NCBI GenBank assembly: GCA_002339015.1
Contig: DDJC01000097.1
Span: forward strand, 1-52,259
From: Burkholderiales bacterium UBA1834
Lineage (GTDB): Bacteria; Pseudomonadota; Gammaproteobacteria; Burkholderiales; Burkholderiaceae_C
DNA: 52,259 bases
Direction: 5' to 3'
Every line of letters begins with the position of its first letter. The first letter of the stretch is position 1. The notes beneath the pieces were generated by a model. It was not told the DNA's origin. It saw nothing but the letters and a program-made list of their open reading frames with translations, and made no database searches. Shown here piece after piece: positions 7,774 to 15,862 of this stretch. The translations under genes were made by a program, and so were the position numbers.

Positions 7774-8790
7774 ATGGAATTCTTCCGCATCAAGCGCGAC
7801 ATCCCGTTCATGCGGCATGCGCTGGTCCTGAACGCCATCTCGTTCCTGACCTTTGCCGCTGCCGTGTTCTTCCTGGTTACCCGGGGGCTGCACTTCTCCA
7901 TCGAATTCACCGGTGGTTCGGTGCTCGAGATGCAGTACACCCAGAGCGCCGACCTGGCCAAGACCCGCCATGCCATCGAAGGGCTGGGGCTGGGCGAAGT
8001 GCAGGTGCAGAACTTCGGTACCTCCCGCGACGTGCTGGTGCGCGTGCCCCTGCGCGAAGGCATGAAGCAGGCCGACGTGGTCAGCAAGGTGTTCGACGCC
8101 GTGTGCAAGGCTGAGTCTGGCCAGGTGTCGGTTGCCAAGACCGACCATGGCGACAAGCCTGTGTGCAAGGCCGGCGAGGCCGAGCCCGTGTCGCTGCAGC
8201 GCAGCGAGTTCGTTGGCCCGCAGGTGGGCTCCGAACTGGCCCGTGACGGTGCCCTGGCCCTGCTGGTCACAGTGGTGGGCATCATGGCCTACCTCGCCTT
8301 CCGCTTCGAGTGGAAGTTCGCCGTGGCCGGCATCATCGCCAACCTGCACGACGTGGTCATCATCCTGGGCTTCTTCGCCTTCTTCCAGTGGGAGTTCTCG
8401 CTGTCGGTGCTGGCCGCCGTGCTGGCCGTGCTGGGCTACTCGGTCAACGAATCCGTCGTGATCTTCGACCGGATCCGCGAGGCCTTCCGCAAGTTCCGCA
8501 AGCTCAACACCTCCGAGGTGATCGATCACGCCATCACCAGCACGATGAGCCGCACCGTCATCACCCACCTGTCCACGCAGATGATGGTGGGTGCGATGCT
8601 GATCTGGGGCGGCCCCACGCTGCACTATTTCGCGCTGGCGCTGACCATCGGCATCCTGTTCGGCATCTACTCCTCGGTGTTCGTGGCCGCGGCCCTGGCC
8701 ATGTGGCTGGGCGTCAAGCGCGAAGACCTGGTGAAAAACACCAAAAAAGAGAGCGATCCCAACGATCCCAACGCTGGCGCCGTGGTGTAG
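7774..8790 (+). CDS. secF: Protein translocase subunit SecF
   Basis: Partner of SecD. The 338-residue product has the N-terminal helix (LNAISFLTFAAAVFFLV), then FSIEFTGGSVLEMQY in the periplasmic domain and five C-terminal helices. The SecF signatures FVGPQVGSELARDG and YSVNESVVIFDRIREAFR are clear, as is the closing VFVAAALAMWLGVKRED. A segment around residues 110-135 with two Cys residues (AVCKAESGQ, KPVCKAGEAE) makes the periplasmic domain a little longer than in enteric SecF. RBS AAGAGGAG lies 10-15 bases before the ATG. It is the last gene of the yajC-secD-secF operon. Confidence 0.97.
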   Translation: MEFFRIKRDIPFMRHALVLNAISFLTFAAAVFFLVTRGLHFSIEFTGGSVLEMQYTQSADLAKTRHAIEGLGLGEVQVQNFGTSRDVLVRVPLREGMKQADVVSKVFDAVCKAESGQVSVAKTDHGDKPVCKAGEAEPVSLQRSEFVGPQVGSELARDGALALLVTVVGIMAYLAFRFEWKFAVAGIIANLHDVVIILGFFAFFQWEFSLSVLAAVLAVLGYSVNESVVIFDRIREAFRKFRKLNTSEVIDHAITSTMSRTVITHLSTQMMVGAMLIWGGPTLHYFALALTIGILFGIYSSVFVAAALAMWLGVKREDLVKNTKKESDPNDPNAGAVV

Positions 8791-8854
8791 AGTGGTTCTT
8801 CATTGAACATCTGGGGGGCGTTTGCCGAGGGCTGATCCGCCCCCCGTCCGGTCT

Positions 8855-11326
8855 ATGCCCGTTGGTTCGCCCAAGGACCTCGCTGTCCTGGCCCGTCGTA
8901 CCTACCTGGAGTCTCTGCGCCTGGGCGTCGGAGACCTGGTGGCCTCGTGCGTGGCAGGGGCCCGCCTGCTGGCCGGCCAGTCGGCCGAACCGGCCCTGTA
9001 TGCCCGCCGCCGCGACCTGGTGCTGGATCTGCCCCGCCTGTCGGGCCTGTGGAACGAATCCCTGCTCGACCACCTGGACCAGGCCCTGACCTCGCTCAAG
9101 CAGGGGCGGGTCGTGGACACGCGCCCTGCCGGGCTGGGCGACCCCACCGGCTCCTTCAGCCTGGTCGACGATGCCGTGATCGAGCTGGACATGATGGTTT
9201 CGCGCCTGGGGCAGGCCGTGGCCGACAAGGCCGGCTGGGAATACACCGACCTGTGCTCGCGCCTGAGCGTGCTCGAAGACCGGGAGCAGGCTGCCCTGGA
9301 CCGCAGCGGTGAGGTGCTCAAACCCGCCACCCTGGCCCGCTGGGTGCTGGACGCCTGGATGCACGCCACCTTGAGCGTGGACCACTGGAAGACGCTGCAG
9401 AACGTGCTGCACGACGAGGTGGCGGCCCTGACCGAGAGCGCCTACCACGATGCCAACCACGTGCTGCTGGAGCATGGTGTGCGCCCGGAAATCGATCTGC
9501 GGCCGTTCATCCGCCGCGCCCAGGATGCGGGCGTGGTGCGCCCGCTGGCGCCGTCGCCCGGTGTGGTGCCGATGGGGGGGGCCGCGGCACGAGGGGCTGC
9601 CCCTGGTTCAGGCGCAGGCGGCCCGGGCGGTGGCCCTGGGGTGATGGGCGGCGGCGGTGGCCGTGCAGTGCCCGGGGCGAGCGCGGATGCCTCAGGCCCC
9701 GGCGGCCCGACCACTGGCGGAGGCTCGACCCTCACCGGCCAGAGCAACCGTGTCACCGGCCCGGGCCATCTGGCGCGTGGCGCTGGCGGCTCGTACGACG
9801 AAACCCGCCTGATGACCCAGACGCCGGGCCTGCGCAGCGCCGGACAAGGCCAGGCCACCCTGGGCAAGCTCAACCAGTTGGTGGCGCGCCAGGTCCCCGG
9901 GTTCGATCCCACTGCGCCGCTGAGCGATTCGCAGCGCGTGCCCGTGGGCGGTGCGCTCAACCAGGCCATGGTGTCTGCCCAGCAGGCGGTGCAGCAGCAG
10001 GTCGACACCAACGGTGGCATGCCGCCGGACCCGGGCGCGCTGGCGCGTGAGTTCCAGGCCCGCAAGCAATCGCTCAAGCAGGCTGCCGGCAGCGACAGCG
10101 AGCGCGCCATCATCGAGATCGTGGCCCTGCTGTTCCAGAGCATCCTGACCGAAGAGCGCTTGCCCGCCACCGTGCGCGTGTGGTTCGCGCGGCTGCAGAT
10201 GCCGGTGCTGCGCGTGGCCGTGGCGGAGCCCGATTTCTTCGCCACGCTGGACCACCCCGCGCGCCTGCTGATCGACCGCATGGGCGGTTGCGTGATGGGC
10301 TTTGCCGGCGCCGCACAGGATGGCGCCAGCGACCAGCTGCACAAGGAGATCAAGCGCATCGTGCAGACCATCGAGGCCTACCCGGATACCGGCCGGCGCG
10401 TCTTCCAGACGGTGCTGGTGGAGTTCGAGCGCTTTCTGGTCAACTACTTCCGCGAGGGCAACGAGGCCAGCCGCAAGGGCGTCTCGCTGGCCCAGCAGTT
10501 GGAGCAGCGCGAGGCCTATGCCATCCAGTACACCATCGAGTTGCGCAAGATGCTGGAGGCCGTGCCCGTGCACGAAGGCGTGCGCGAGTTCCTGTTCAAG
10601 GTCTGGGCCGATGTGCTGGCGCAAAGCGCGGTGCTGTCCGGCCCCGCCTCGGAGGACACGCGCATGCTCAAGCGCCTGGCGGGTGATCTGATCTGGTCGG
10701 CCAGCGCCAAGACCACGCGCGAGGAGCGCACCGAGGTGCTGCAGCGTCTGCCGCCGCTGCTCAAGCTGCTGCGCGAGGGCATGGGCAAAGCGGGTGTGAC
10801 GGTCGATCGCCAGGACGAGCATGTGCGGGACCTCAACGCCGCACTGGCGGCCGCCTTCGCGGCCAAGTCGGCGGCCATCTCCAGCGAGCGCCTGGGCGAG
10901 ATCACCGAGAAGCTCGAGGCGCTGGACGAGATCCTGCCCGAGCTGGGCGATGTCGAGCTCGATGCCGATACCTTGCGTGATCTGTCCGGCTACGAAAGCG
11001 CCGACCTGGAGGTGGTGGCCGAAGGTGGCACCATGCCCACGCCCGCGATGATGTCCTGGGCGTTCGAGCTCAAGCTGGGTGCCTGGTTCCAGCTTGATTA
11101 CAGGGGCCGCCAGGAGCCGGTGCAACTGGCCTGGCGCGGCCTTCAGAAGCAGCTGGCGCTGTTCGTGGCGCCGCAGGGACGGGGCGTGCTGTTCCAGCTG
11201 CATCGGCTGGGCGCCTTCCTGCAGGCGGGGCTGCTGGTGCCGATGGAGGACGAATCCCTCACCGTGCGCGCCACGCGTGATGCGCTGGCCAAGCTGGATG
11301 CCGATCCACAGCGATTGTTGAATTGA
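8855..11326 (+). CDS. DUF1631 family protein
   Basis: An 823-residue protein of the DUF1631 family, which is common in Burkholderiales and Pseudomonas and sometimes mislabelled thymidine phosphorylase. No transmembrane segment or signal peptide is visible. A helical N-terminal region (about 1-245) is followed by a Gly/Pro-rich low-complexity stretch (about 245-335). Then comes a long helical region containing IIEIVALLFQSILTEERLPA and VRVWFARLQMPVLRVAV, typical of the family, and a C-terminal domain (WAFELKLGAWFQLDYRGR to the end) that may be a small beta domain. The function is unknown. The ATG at 8855 is preferred to an upstream TTG at 8822. It stands alone between secF and a repeat region. 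Confidence 0.8.
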   Translation: MPVGSPKDLAVLARRTYLESLRLGVGDLVASCVAGARLLAGQSAEPALYARRRDLVLDLPRLSGLWNESLLDHLDQALTSLKQGRVVDTRPAGLGDPTGSFSLVDDAVIELDMMVSRLGQAVADKAGWEYTDLCSRLSVLEDREQAALDRSGEVLKPATLARWVLDAWMHATLSVDHWKTLQNVLHDEVAALTESAYHDANHVLLEHGVRPEIDLRPFIRRAQDAGVVRPLAPSPGVVPMGGAAARGAAPGSGAGGPGGGPGVMGGGGGRAVPGASADASGPGGPTTGGGSTLTGQSNRVTGPGHLARGAGGSYDETRLMTQTPGLRSAGQGQATLGKLNQLVARQVPGFDPTAPLSDSQRVPVGGALNQAMVSAQQAVQQQVDTNGGMPPDPGALAREFQARKQSLKQAAGSDSERAIIEIVALLFQSILTEERLPATVRVWFARLQMPVLRVAVAEPDFFATLDHPARLLIDRMGGCVMGFAGAAQDGASDQLHKEIKRIVQTIEAYPDTGRRVFQTVLVEFERFLVNYFREGNEASRKGVSLAQQLEQREAYAIQYTIELRKMLEAVPVHEGVREFLFKVWADVLAQSAVLSGPASEDTRMLKRLAGDLIWSASAKTTREERTEVLQRLPPLLKLLREGMGKAGVTVDRQDEHVRDLNAALAAAFAAKSAAISSERLGEITEKLEALDEILPELGDVELDADTLRDLSGYESADLEVVAEGGTMPTPAMMSWAFELKLGAWFQLDYRGRQEPVQLAWRGLQKQLALFVAPQGRGVLFQLHRLGAFLQAGLLVPMEDESLTVRATRDALAKLDADPQRLLN

Positions 11327-11350
11327 CGGCTTTCGGGTGGTTTGAGCGAG

Positions 11351-11497
11351 GTTCGGCGACTGGGGTGGGCGTTCTCCGGCCCACGCTCGCGGGGCATCGC
11401 TCTGTGCTGCCCGCATCACCTCGTCAACACTGGCCAAGCAGGGCACGGGCAGGACACCGCGAATGGGGCCTGCGCCCGCCCACCCCAGCCGCCGAAC
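11351..11497. repeat. Short repeat element, copy 1 (21-bp terminal inverted repeats)
   Basis: This 147-bp segment is bounded by 21-bp inverted ends matching at 20 of 21 positions (11351-11371 against 11477-11497); the inner 12 bases CTGGGGTGGGCG / CGCCCACCCCAG are perfect. It carries three internal blocks (11378-11395, 11417-11428, 11453-11467) that recur in inverted orientation in copy 2. There is no coding potential. It resembles a MITE-like or intergenic palindromic repeat. Confidence 0.65.
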
Positions 11498-11524
11498 CCG
11501 AACCACCCCTCGCTGGGGAGGGCA

Positions 11525-11560
11525 GGAAAAGGTGCGAACCGTTGGGTTCGCACCTTTTCC
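11525..11560. terminator. Strong hairpin, probable (bidirectional) terminator
   Basis: A perfect 16-bp stem (11525-11540 / 11545-11560) around a GTTG tetraloop. The + strand 3' arm ends CACCTTTTCC and continues TTCTCTTCC, a pyrimidine-rich tail. It probably terminates transcription of the DUF1631 gene. It also sits exactly between the two inverted repeat copies. Confidence 0.7.
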
Positions 11561-11575
11561 TTCTCTTCCACCCGC

Positions 11576-11754
11576 CACGGTCTGTCGCGGTCTGGGGGCG
11601 CGGGGTGCCTGCGGAGGTCCCATTCGCGGTGTCATGGCTGGTGACCTGCCAGGTCGGGGTTGACGAGGTGAACATGGCCAAGCTCGGTGCAGCCCCGCGA
11701 GCGTGGGCCGAAGCAGGCACCCGGCGCCCCCAGACCGTCGCACCACAGACCGTG
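11576..11754. repeat. Short repeat element, copy 2 (inverted relative to copy 1)
   Basis: The inner ends (11592-11612 and 11713-11733) are 21-bp inverted repeats with one mismatch. Outside them CACGGTCTGT (11576-11585) pairs with ACAGACCGTG (11745-11754). Three blocks are perfect reverse complements of copy 1: 18 bp (11692-11709), 12 bp (11659-11670) and 15 bp (11619-11633). The downstream end abuts the promoter of the manganese-riboswitch gene. Confidence 0.65.
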
Positions 11755-11759
11755 TGCCT

Positions 11760-11765
11760 TACAAT
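11760..11765 (+). promoter_or_regulatory. Predicted -10 box before the manganese riboswitch
   Basis: TACAAT at 11760-11765 is a good -10 hexamer a few bases upstream of the riboswitch. The -35 position at a 17-base spacer (GTCGCA, 11737-11742) is a poor match and falls inside the terminal repeat of element copy 2. The repeat may therefore contribute part of the promoter. Confidence 0.45.
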
Positions 11766-11772
11766 CCACGCT

Positions 11773-11960
11773 ATCCCTTGGGGAGTAGCCTGCGCCGGCC
11801 CGTCGTGGTCAGGCGCCCGTGCATCAACAGACTTGGACCGCGTCCCCACGCGGCCATGGTGCATGGGGCAACAGCTTGGCGAGACCTTGGGCATGGCTTG
11901 CGGCTCATGGGTTGGGCGGCGTGGCCTTGCCCTTGTGTGACTCGGCCCTTGCCCGCCGCT
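11773..11960 (+). promoter_or_regulatory. Manganese riboswitch (yybP-ykoY family)
   Basis: The leader carries the hallmark segments of the yybP-ykoY Mn2+-sensing RNA: TTGGGGAGTAGCCTGC (11779-11794), GCATCAACAGACTTGG (11821-11836) and CAACAGCTTGGCGAGACC (11869-11886). These are the two L1/L3 loop regions that build the Mn2+ site in solved structures. Downstream, GGGTTGGGCGGCG and CGCCGC...CCCAGCCC just before the start codon can pair, a plausible expression platform controlling access to the ribosome-binding region. Mn2+ is known to switch such leaders on, and the gene behind it encodes a metal exporter type. Confidence 0.88.
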
Positions 11961-11983
11961 CCGCCCAGCCCAACTGAAGCTGT

Positions 11984-12541
11984 ATGTTTGATGCGCTGTG
12001 GGTGTCCACCACCGCCGTTGCCCTGGCGGAAATGGGCGACAAGACTCAACTTTTGGCCCTGATGCTGGCTGCACGCTGGCGCAAGCCCTGGCCCATCGTG
12101 GCCGGCATTGCCGCCGCCACCGTGGTGAACCACGCGCTGGCCGGCGCGCTGGGCGCCTGGCTCACGCAATGGCTGGGGCCCCATGCACTGCGCTGGATCG
12201 TGGGGGGCTCCTTCCTGGCCGTGGCCGCGTGGATGCTGATCCCCGACAAACTCGATGACGACGAGATCAAGCTGCCAACTGGCGGCGTCTTCATCGCGAC
12301 CGTGCTGGCCTTCTTCGTGGCCGAGATGGGCGACAAGACCCAGGTGGCCACGGTGGTGCTGGCCGCGCGCTTCGATGCGCTGTGGCAGGTGGTGGCCGGC
12401 ACCACGGCCGGCATGCTGCTGGCCAACGCGCCGGTGGTGTTCATGGGTGACCAGCTCACGCGCCAGCTGCCCCTGGTGTGGATCAACCGCGGCGCGGCGG
12501 TGCTGTTTGCGGTGCTGGGGGTTGTCACGCTGCTGTGGTGA
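11984..12541 (+). CDS. TMEM165/GDT1 family (UPF0016) metal exporter, likely Mn2+
   Basis: A 185-residue inner-membrane protein with six predicted helices arranged as two similar halves. Each half carries the family signature: VALAEMGDKTQLLALML near residue 15 and AFFVAEMGDKTQVATVVLA near residue 113. The acidic and polar residues of E-x-G-D-[KR]-[TS] are thought to line the cation path. Bacterial members include the Mn2+ exporter MneA of Vibrio cholerae. The manganese riboswitch directly upstream supports Mn2+ detoxification here; Ca2+ transport, as proposed for eukaryotic members, cannot be excluded. It is a single-gene unit. Confidence 0.92.
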   Translation: MFDALWVSTTAVALAEMGDKTQLLALMLAARWRKPWPIVAGIAAATVVNHALAGALGAWLTQWLGPHALRWIVGGSFLAVAAWMLIPDKLDDDEIKLPTGGVFIATVLAFFVAEMGDKTQVATVVLAARFDALWQVVAGTTAGMLLANAPVVFMGDQLTRQLPLVWINRGAAVLFAVLGVVTLLW

Positions 12542-12577
12542 CGCTGGTTGCCTGCTGCGCCGCGGTGCAGAGTCGCT

Positions 12578-15500
12578 TCAGACCGGCGCGTGGTTCACCG
12601 TGCGCGTGATGGGCTTGAGCGCATCGGCATGCTGCCGGCTGTGTGCCACCAGCAGGGCCTCGAAGGCGTCTTCCTTCATCGGCCGGCCCAGATGGTAGCC
12701 CTGGGCCTCGTCGCAGCCGTGGTCCTTCAGGAAGGCGAGCTGTTCCTCGTTCTCCACGCCCTCGGCCACGATGCCCACGTTCAGTCGGTGGGCCATCGCG
12801 ATCAGGGCGGCGGCCAGGCGGCAATCGCCTTCGGATTGCGGCACCGCCATCAGGAAGCTGCGGTCCAGCTTGAAGCGGTCCACCGGCAGTTCGCGCAGGT
12901 AGCCGAAGCTGGAGTAGCCCACGCCAAAATCGTCGATGGCCACGCTCACGCCCAATGAGCGCAGCTGCGTGAGGATGTCGGCGGCGCGCAGCGATTCGCG
13001 CACCACCACGGTCTCGGTGATCTCCAGCTCCAGCAGCGTGGGCGGCAGGCCTGTTTCGGTCAGCACGCGCGCCACGGTGTTGGCGATGTCGGTGTGTTCG
13101 AGCTGCACGGCCGACAGGTTCACCGCGATGCGCAGCGGCCAGCCGGTGCGCTGGTGCCAGGCCTGGGCCTTGGTGCAGGCCTCTCGCAGCACCCACTCGC
13201 CCATGGGCACGATCAGGCCGGTCTCTTCGGCGAAGGGGATGAAGTCCATCGGCGGCACGAGCTTGCCATCGTGCTCCCAGCGCAGCAGGGCCTCGGCGCC
13301 GATGATCTGGCCACTCGCGCAATCGAACTGGGGCTGGAAGTGCAGGCGCAGCTCGTTGCGCTCCTGCGCCTTGTACAGGTCGTTCTCCAGCACCAGGGTG
13401 TCGGCGGTCAGCGCGTTGAGCTGCTCGGTGTAGACCTGCACACGGTTGCGGCCGTGGTTCTTGGCCTGGTACATGGCCAGGTCGGCGTGGCGCATCAGCG
13501 TGGCGGCGTCGGTGCCGTGCGTGGGGTAGACGACCAGGCCGATGCTGGGTGTCAGGCGCAGCTCGTGCGGGCCCACGCGCAGCGGTTCGCTGAAAAGCTC
13601 CAGCACCTTGTGCGCCACGACCACGCCGTCGTCCATCTGCGAGATCTGCGGCAGCAGCACGACGAACTCGTCGCCACCCAGGCGGGCCACGATGTCGCTG
13701 GTGCGCATGGCCGTGCGCAGGCGCCGGCCCACCTCCAGGATCACGTTGTCGCCGACGTGGTGGCCCAGCGTGTCGTTGATCTTCTTGAAGCGGTCCAGGT
13801 CCAGGAACATCAGCGCCAGCGGCTGCTCCTGGCGTTCGGCGTGCAGGATCGCGTTCTTGAGCTGCTCCTGCAGCATGTTGCGGTTGGGCAGGCCGGTCAG
13901 CGCGTCGTGCTGGGCCTGGTGCTGGAGCTGCTGCTCGGCCTCGGTGCGGGCGGTGATGTCCTGGGCCATGGCCAGGAAGCCGGTCATGCGGCCACGGTCG
14001 TCGCGCAGCGCCGTGACGGACAACTCGGCCATGATGCGCTGGCCATCGGGGCGCAACAAGGCCCATTCCTTGGGCACACCGGCGGCATCGCGGGCCAGGT
14101 GTGCCATCACTTCCAGATCCTTGATCTCGCGGTTCAGGCGCAGACCCAGCATGTGGGCGCGGTCGCGCACCTGCTCAGGGTCGAAGAAGCGCTCGGTGGA
14201 GCTGCGGCCGATCAGCTCCTGCGCGGTGGCACCCAGCAGGGTCTCGCCAGCCGGGTTGATGGCCTGCACGATGCCCTGGCGGTTCAGCACCAGGATGGCA
14301 TAGGGGGCGTGATGCACGATCACGCGGCGCATCTCGTCGACCTCGTCGAGCTGGCGCTGGGCGGCCAGCGCAGCCTGTTCAGCGGCATGCTGCTCGGTCA
14401 GGTCGCGCAGCACCATCACGTACTGCGTCTGGCCATCGAGCACCATGGGGCTCACGCTCAGCTCCAGCGGGAAAGTCTCGCCATCGCGGCGCTGGCCCTG
14501 CAGGCGGCGGCTGACGTCCATCACGCCCAGGCCCTGCGCCTGCAGGTAGCGGGGCATGTCGGCATCGGGCGGGCAGCCCCGGGGGGCGGGGATCAACTGG
14601 GCGATGGTGCAGGGGCACAACTCGGTGTCCAGCGAGGCTTCGCCGTTGAAGATGGCCTGGGCGGCGTGGTTGGCCGACAGCACGTTGCCGCGCGGGTCCA
14701 CGGTGAGGATGGCGTCGATGGTGCTGTCCAGCACCTTGCTCAGTCGGCGTTCGTTGGCACGGGCGCGGCGGCTAAGCCCCTCGGCCATCTCGGCGGCCTG
14801 GCGCTGCTGGGTGCCGACGCCGCGCACGGCCCACCACAGGCCGATGGTGCCCAGCACGCCGGCGGCCAGCACGGACAGCGGGTAGGCCTGACGCCAGGGC
14901 GTCACGGCGGGGCGTGTGAGGGTGATCTCCCAGTGGCGCCCGGCGATGTTGCTGACCAGGTGGCGGCGGTCTTCAGCGGCGGGCGCGGTGCCGGGCTGGA
15001 AGGCCGCACTGGACTGGCGTGCGCTGTCGAACAGCAGGGCGGGCACGGAGGCGGTTGCGACAGGGGCTTCGGCCGGGCCCAGGTCCTGGATGCGCAGGTG
15101 CCAGTCTGCCCACGCCGCCGGTGGCAGCACGGAGGCGACCAGCTTGTCGGTCTGGAAGGCGCCCCCGATCTGGCCCAGGTGGGCCTGGCGGCGTTGCGCC
15201 ACGGTGTCGATGGGCAGTTTGGCGCGGTACACGGGCAGGCGCACCACGAAGCCCGAGGCCTGCTGCCCGCCCGAGACCAGCCGCACCGGGCCGGAGCCCT
15301 GCGGGCGGGCCGTGTCGCGGGCGCGCTCCATCACGGTCCGCCGGGTGGCCTCGAACGCCTGGTCGTAGCCCAGCAGCTGTTCGTTGCCTTCGGTCGGCTC
15401 CACGAACACCACGGGCAGGTACACAGCGCGCTGGCCGGGCGGGTGGATGGGCCTGTCCTGTTCAGCGCGGGCCTTGTCCGCTTCACTGACCAACCGCGCG

Positions 15501-15829
15501 AACTGAACGGCTACGAGGGCAGGATAGCTCTCCTTCGCGTAGGAGAGCTGGTGCAGGCGCTGGAAGGCGGCGCGGTCGACCTGGTCAGAAGCGATGAAGG
15601 CCGACTGGAAGCTGCGCAGCAGGTCCACATGGTTTTTCACGGAGGCCTGCAGGCGCTCGGCTTTGTCCCGGGCGGTGCTCTCAAACAATTCGTCGGCGCT
15701 TCGCTGCACCTGGTGCGTGGCGTAGGTCCAGGCGAGCACGCTCGCCACCAGGCCCCCGATCATGGTGATCCAGGACAAGGCGATCCAGCGGCGAGACCAG
15801 CGGGCGACACGCCCGGGTGTTTGATGCAT
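12578..15829 (-). CDS. CHASE-PAS-PAS-GGDEF-EAL c-di-GMP turnover protein (copy 1)
   Basis: A 1083-residue inner-membrane signalling protein. The order is helix 1 (about 18-37), a periplasmic CHASE sensor domain (about 60-310), helix 2 (about 317-336), PAS1 (about 360-480), PAS2 (about 500-630), GGDEF (about 640-800) and EAL (about 815-1070). The cyclase motif GGDEF (718-722) is intact, with an RTSD inhibitory site (709-712) exactly five residues before it. The phosphodiesterase side has EALLRW (846-851), NLSAVQL, LEITE, IDDFGVGYSS and KLDRSF. Both c-di-GMP synthesis and hydrolysis are therefore chemically possible. It lies 33 bases downstream of a paralogue with the same architecture, probably in one transcript. 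The CHASE ligand is unknown. Confidence 0.93.
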   Translation of the reverse strand: MHQTPGRVARWSRRWIALSWITMIGGLVASVLAWTYATHQVQRSADELFESTARDKAERLQASVKNHVDLLRSFQSAFIASDQVDRAAFQRLHQLSYAKESYPALVAVQFARLVSEADKARAEQDRPIHPPGQRAVYLPVVFVEPTEGNEQLLGYDQAFEATRRTVMERARDTARPQGSGPVRLVSGGQQASGFVVRLPVYRAKLPIDTVAQRRQAHLGQIGGAFQTDKLVASVLPPAAWADWHLRIQDLGPAEAPVATASVPALLFDSARQSSAAFQPGTAPAAEDRRHLVSNIAGRHWEITLTRPAVTPWRQAYPLSVLAAGVLGTIGLWWAVRGVGTQQRQAAEMAEGLSRRARANERRLSKVLDSTIDAILTVDPRGNVLSANHAAQAIFNGEASLDTELCPCTIAQLIPAPRGCPPDADMPRYLQAQGLGVMDVSRRLQGQRRDGETFPLELSVSPMVLDGQTQYVMVLRDLTEQHAAEQAALAAQRQLDEVDEMRRVIVHHAPYAILVLNRQGIVQAINPAGETLLGATAQELIGRSSTERFFDPEQVRDRAHMLGLRLNREIKDLEVMAHLARDAAGVPKEWALLRPDGQRIMAELSVTALRDDRGRMTGFLAMAQDITARTEAEQQLQHQAQHDALTGLPNRNMLQEQLKNAILHAERQEQPLALMFLDLDRFKKINDTLGHHVGDNVILEVGRRLRTAMRTSDIVARLGGDEFVVLLPQISQMDDGVVVAHKVLELFSEPLRVGPHELRLTPSIGLVVYPTHGTDAATLMRHADLAMYQAKNHGRNRVQVYTEQLNALTADTLVLENDLYKAQERNELRLHFQPQFDCASGQIIGAEALLRWEHDGKLVPPMDFIPFAEETGLIVPMGEWVLREACTKAQAWHQRTGWPLRIAVNLSAVQLEHTDIANTVARVLTETGLPPTLLELEITETVVVRESLRAADILTQLRSLGVSVAIDDFGVGYSSFGYLRELPVDRFKLDRSFLMAVPQSEGDCRLAAALIAMAHRLNVGIVAEGVENEEQLAFLKDHGCDEAQGYHLGRPMKEDAFEALLVAHSRQHADALKPITRTVNHAPV

Positions 15830-15862
15830 GCCCAGTGTTCCACACGGCGAAATGGCTCGGAT

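Noticed and set aside
5428..8625. 1065-codon minus-strand open frame opposite DUF493-yajC-secD-secF
   Set aside because: It lies antisense to four unmistakable genes, is rich in His, Gln, Gly and Arg with no domain, and is the usual shadow frame of high-GC coding DNA.
11323..11940. 205-codon plus-strand frame across the repeat region and riboswitch
   Set aside because: It crosses the inverted repeats, a terminator hairpin and the manganese aptamer; its translation is repeat-derived and not a gene.
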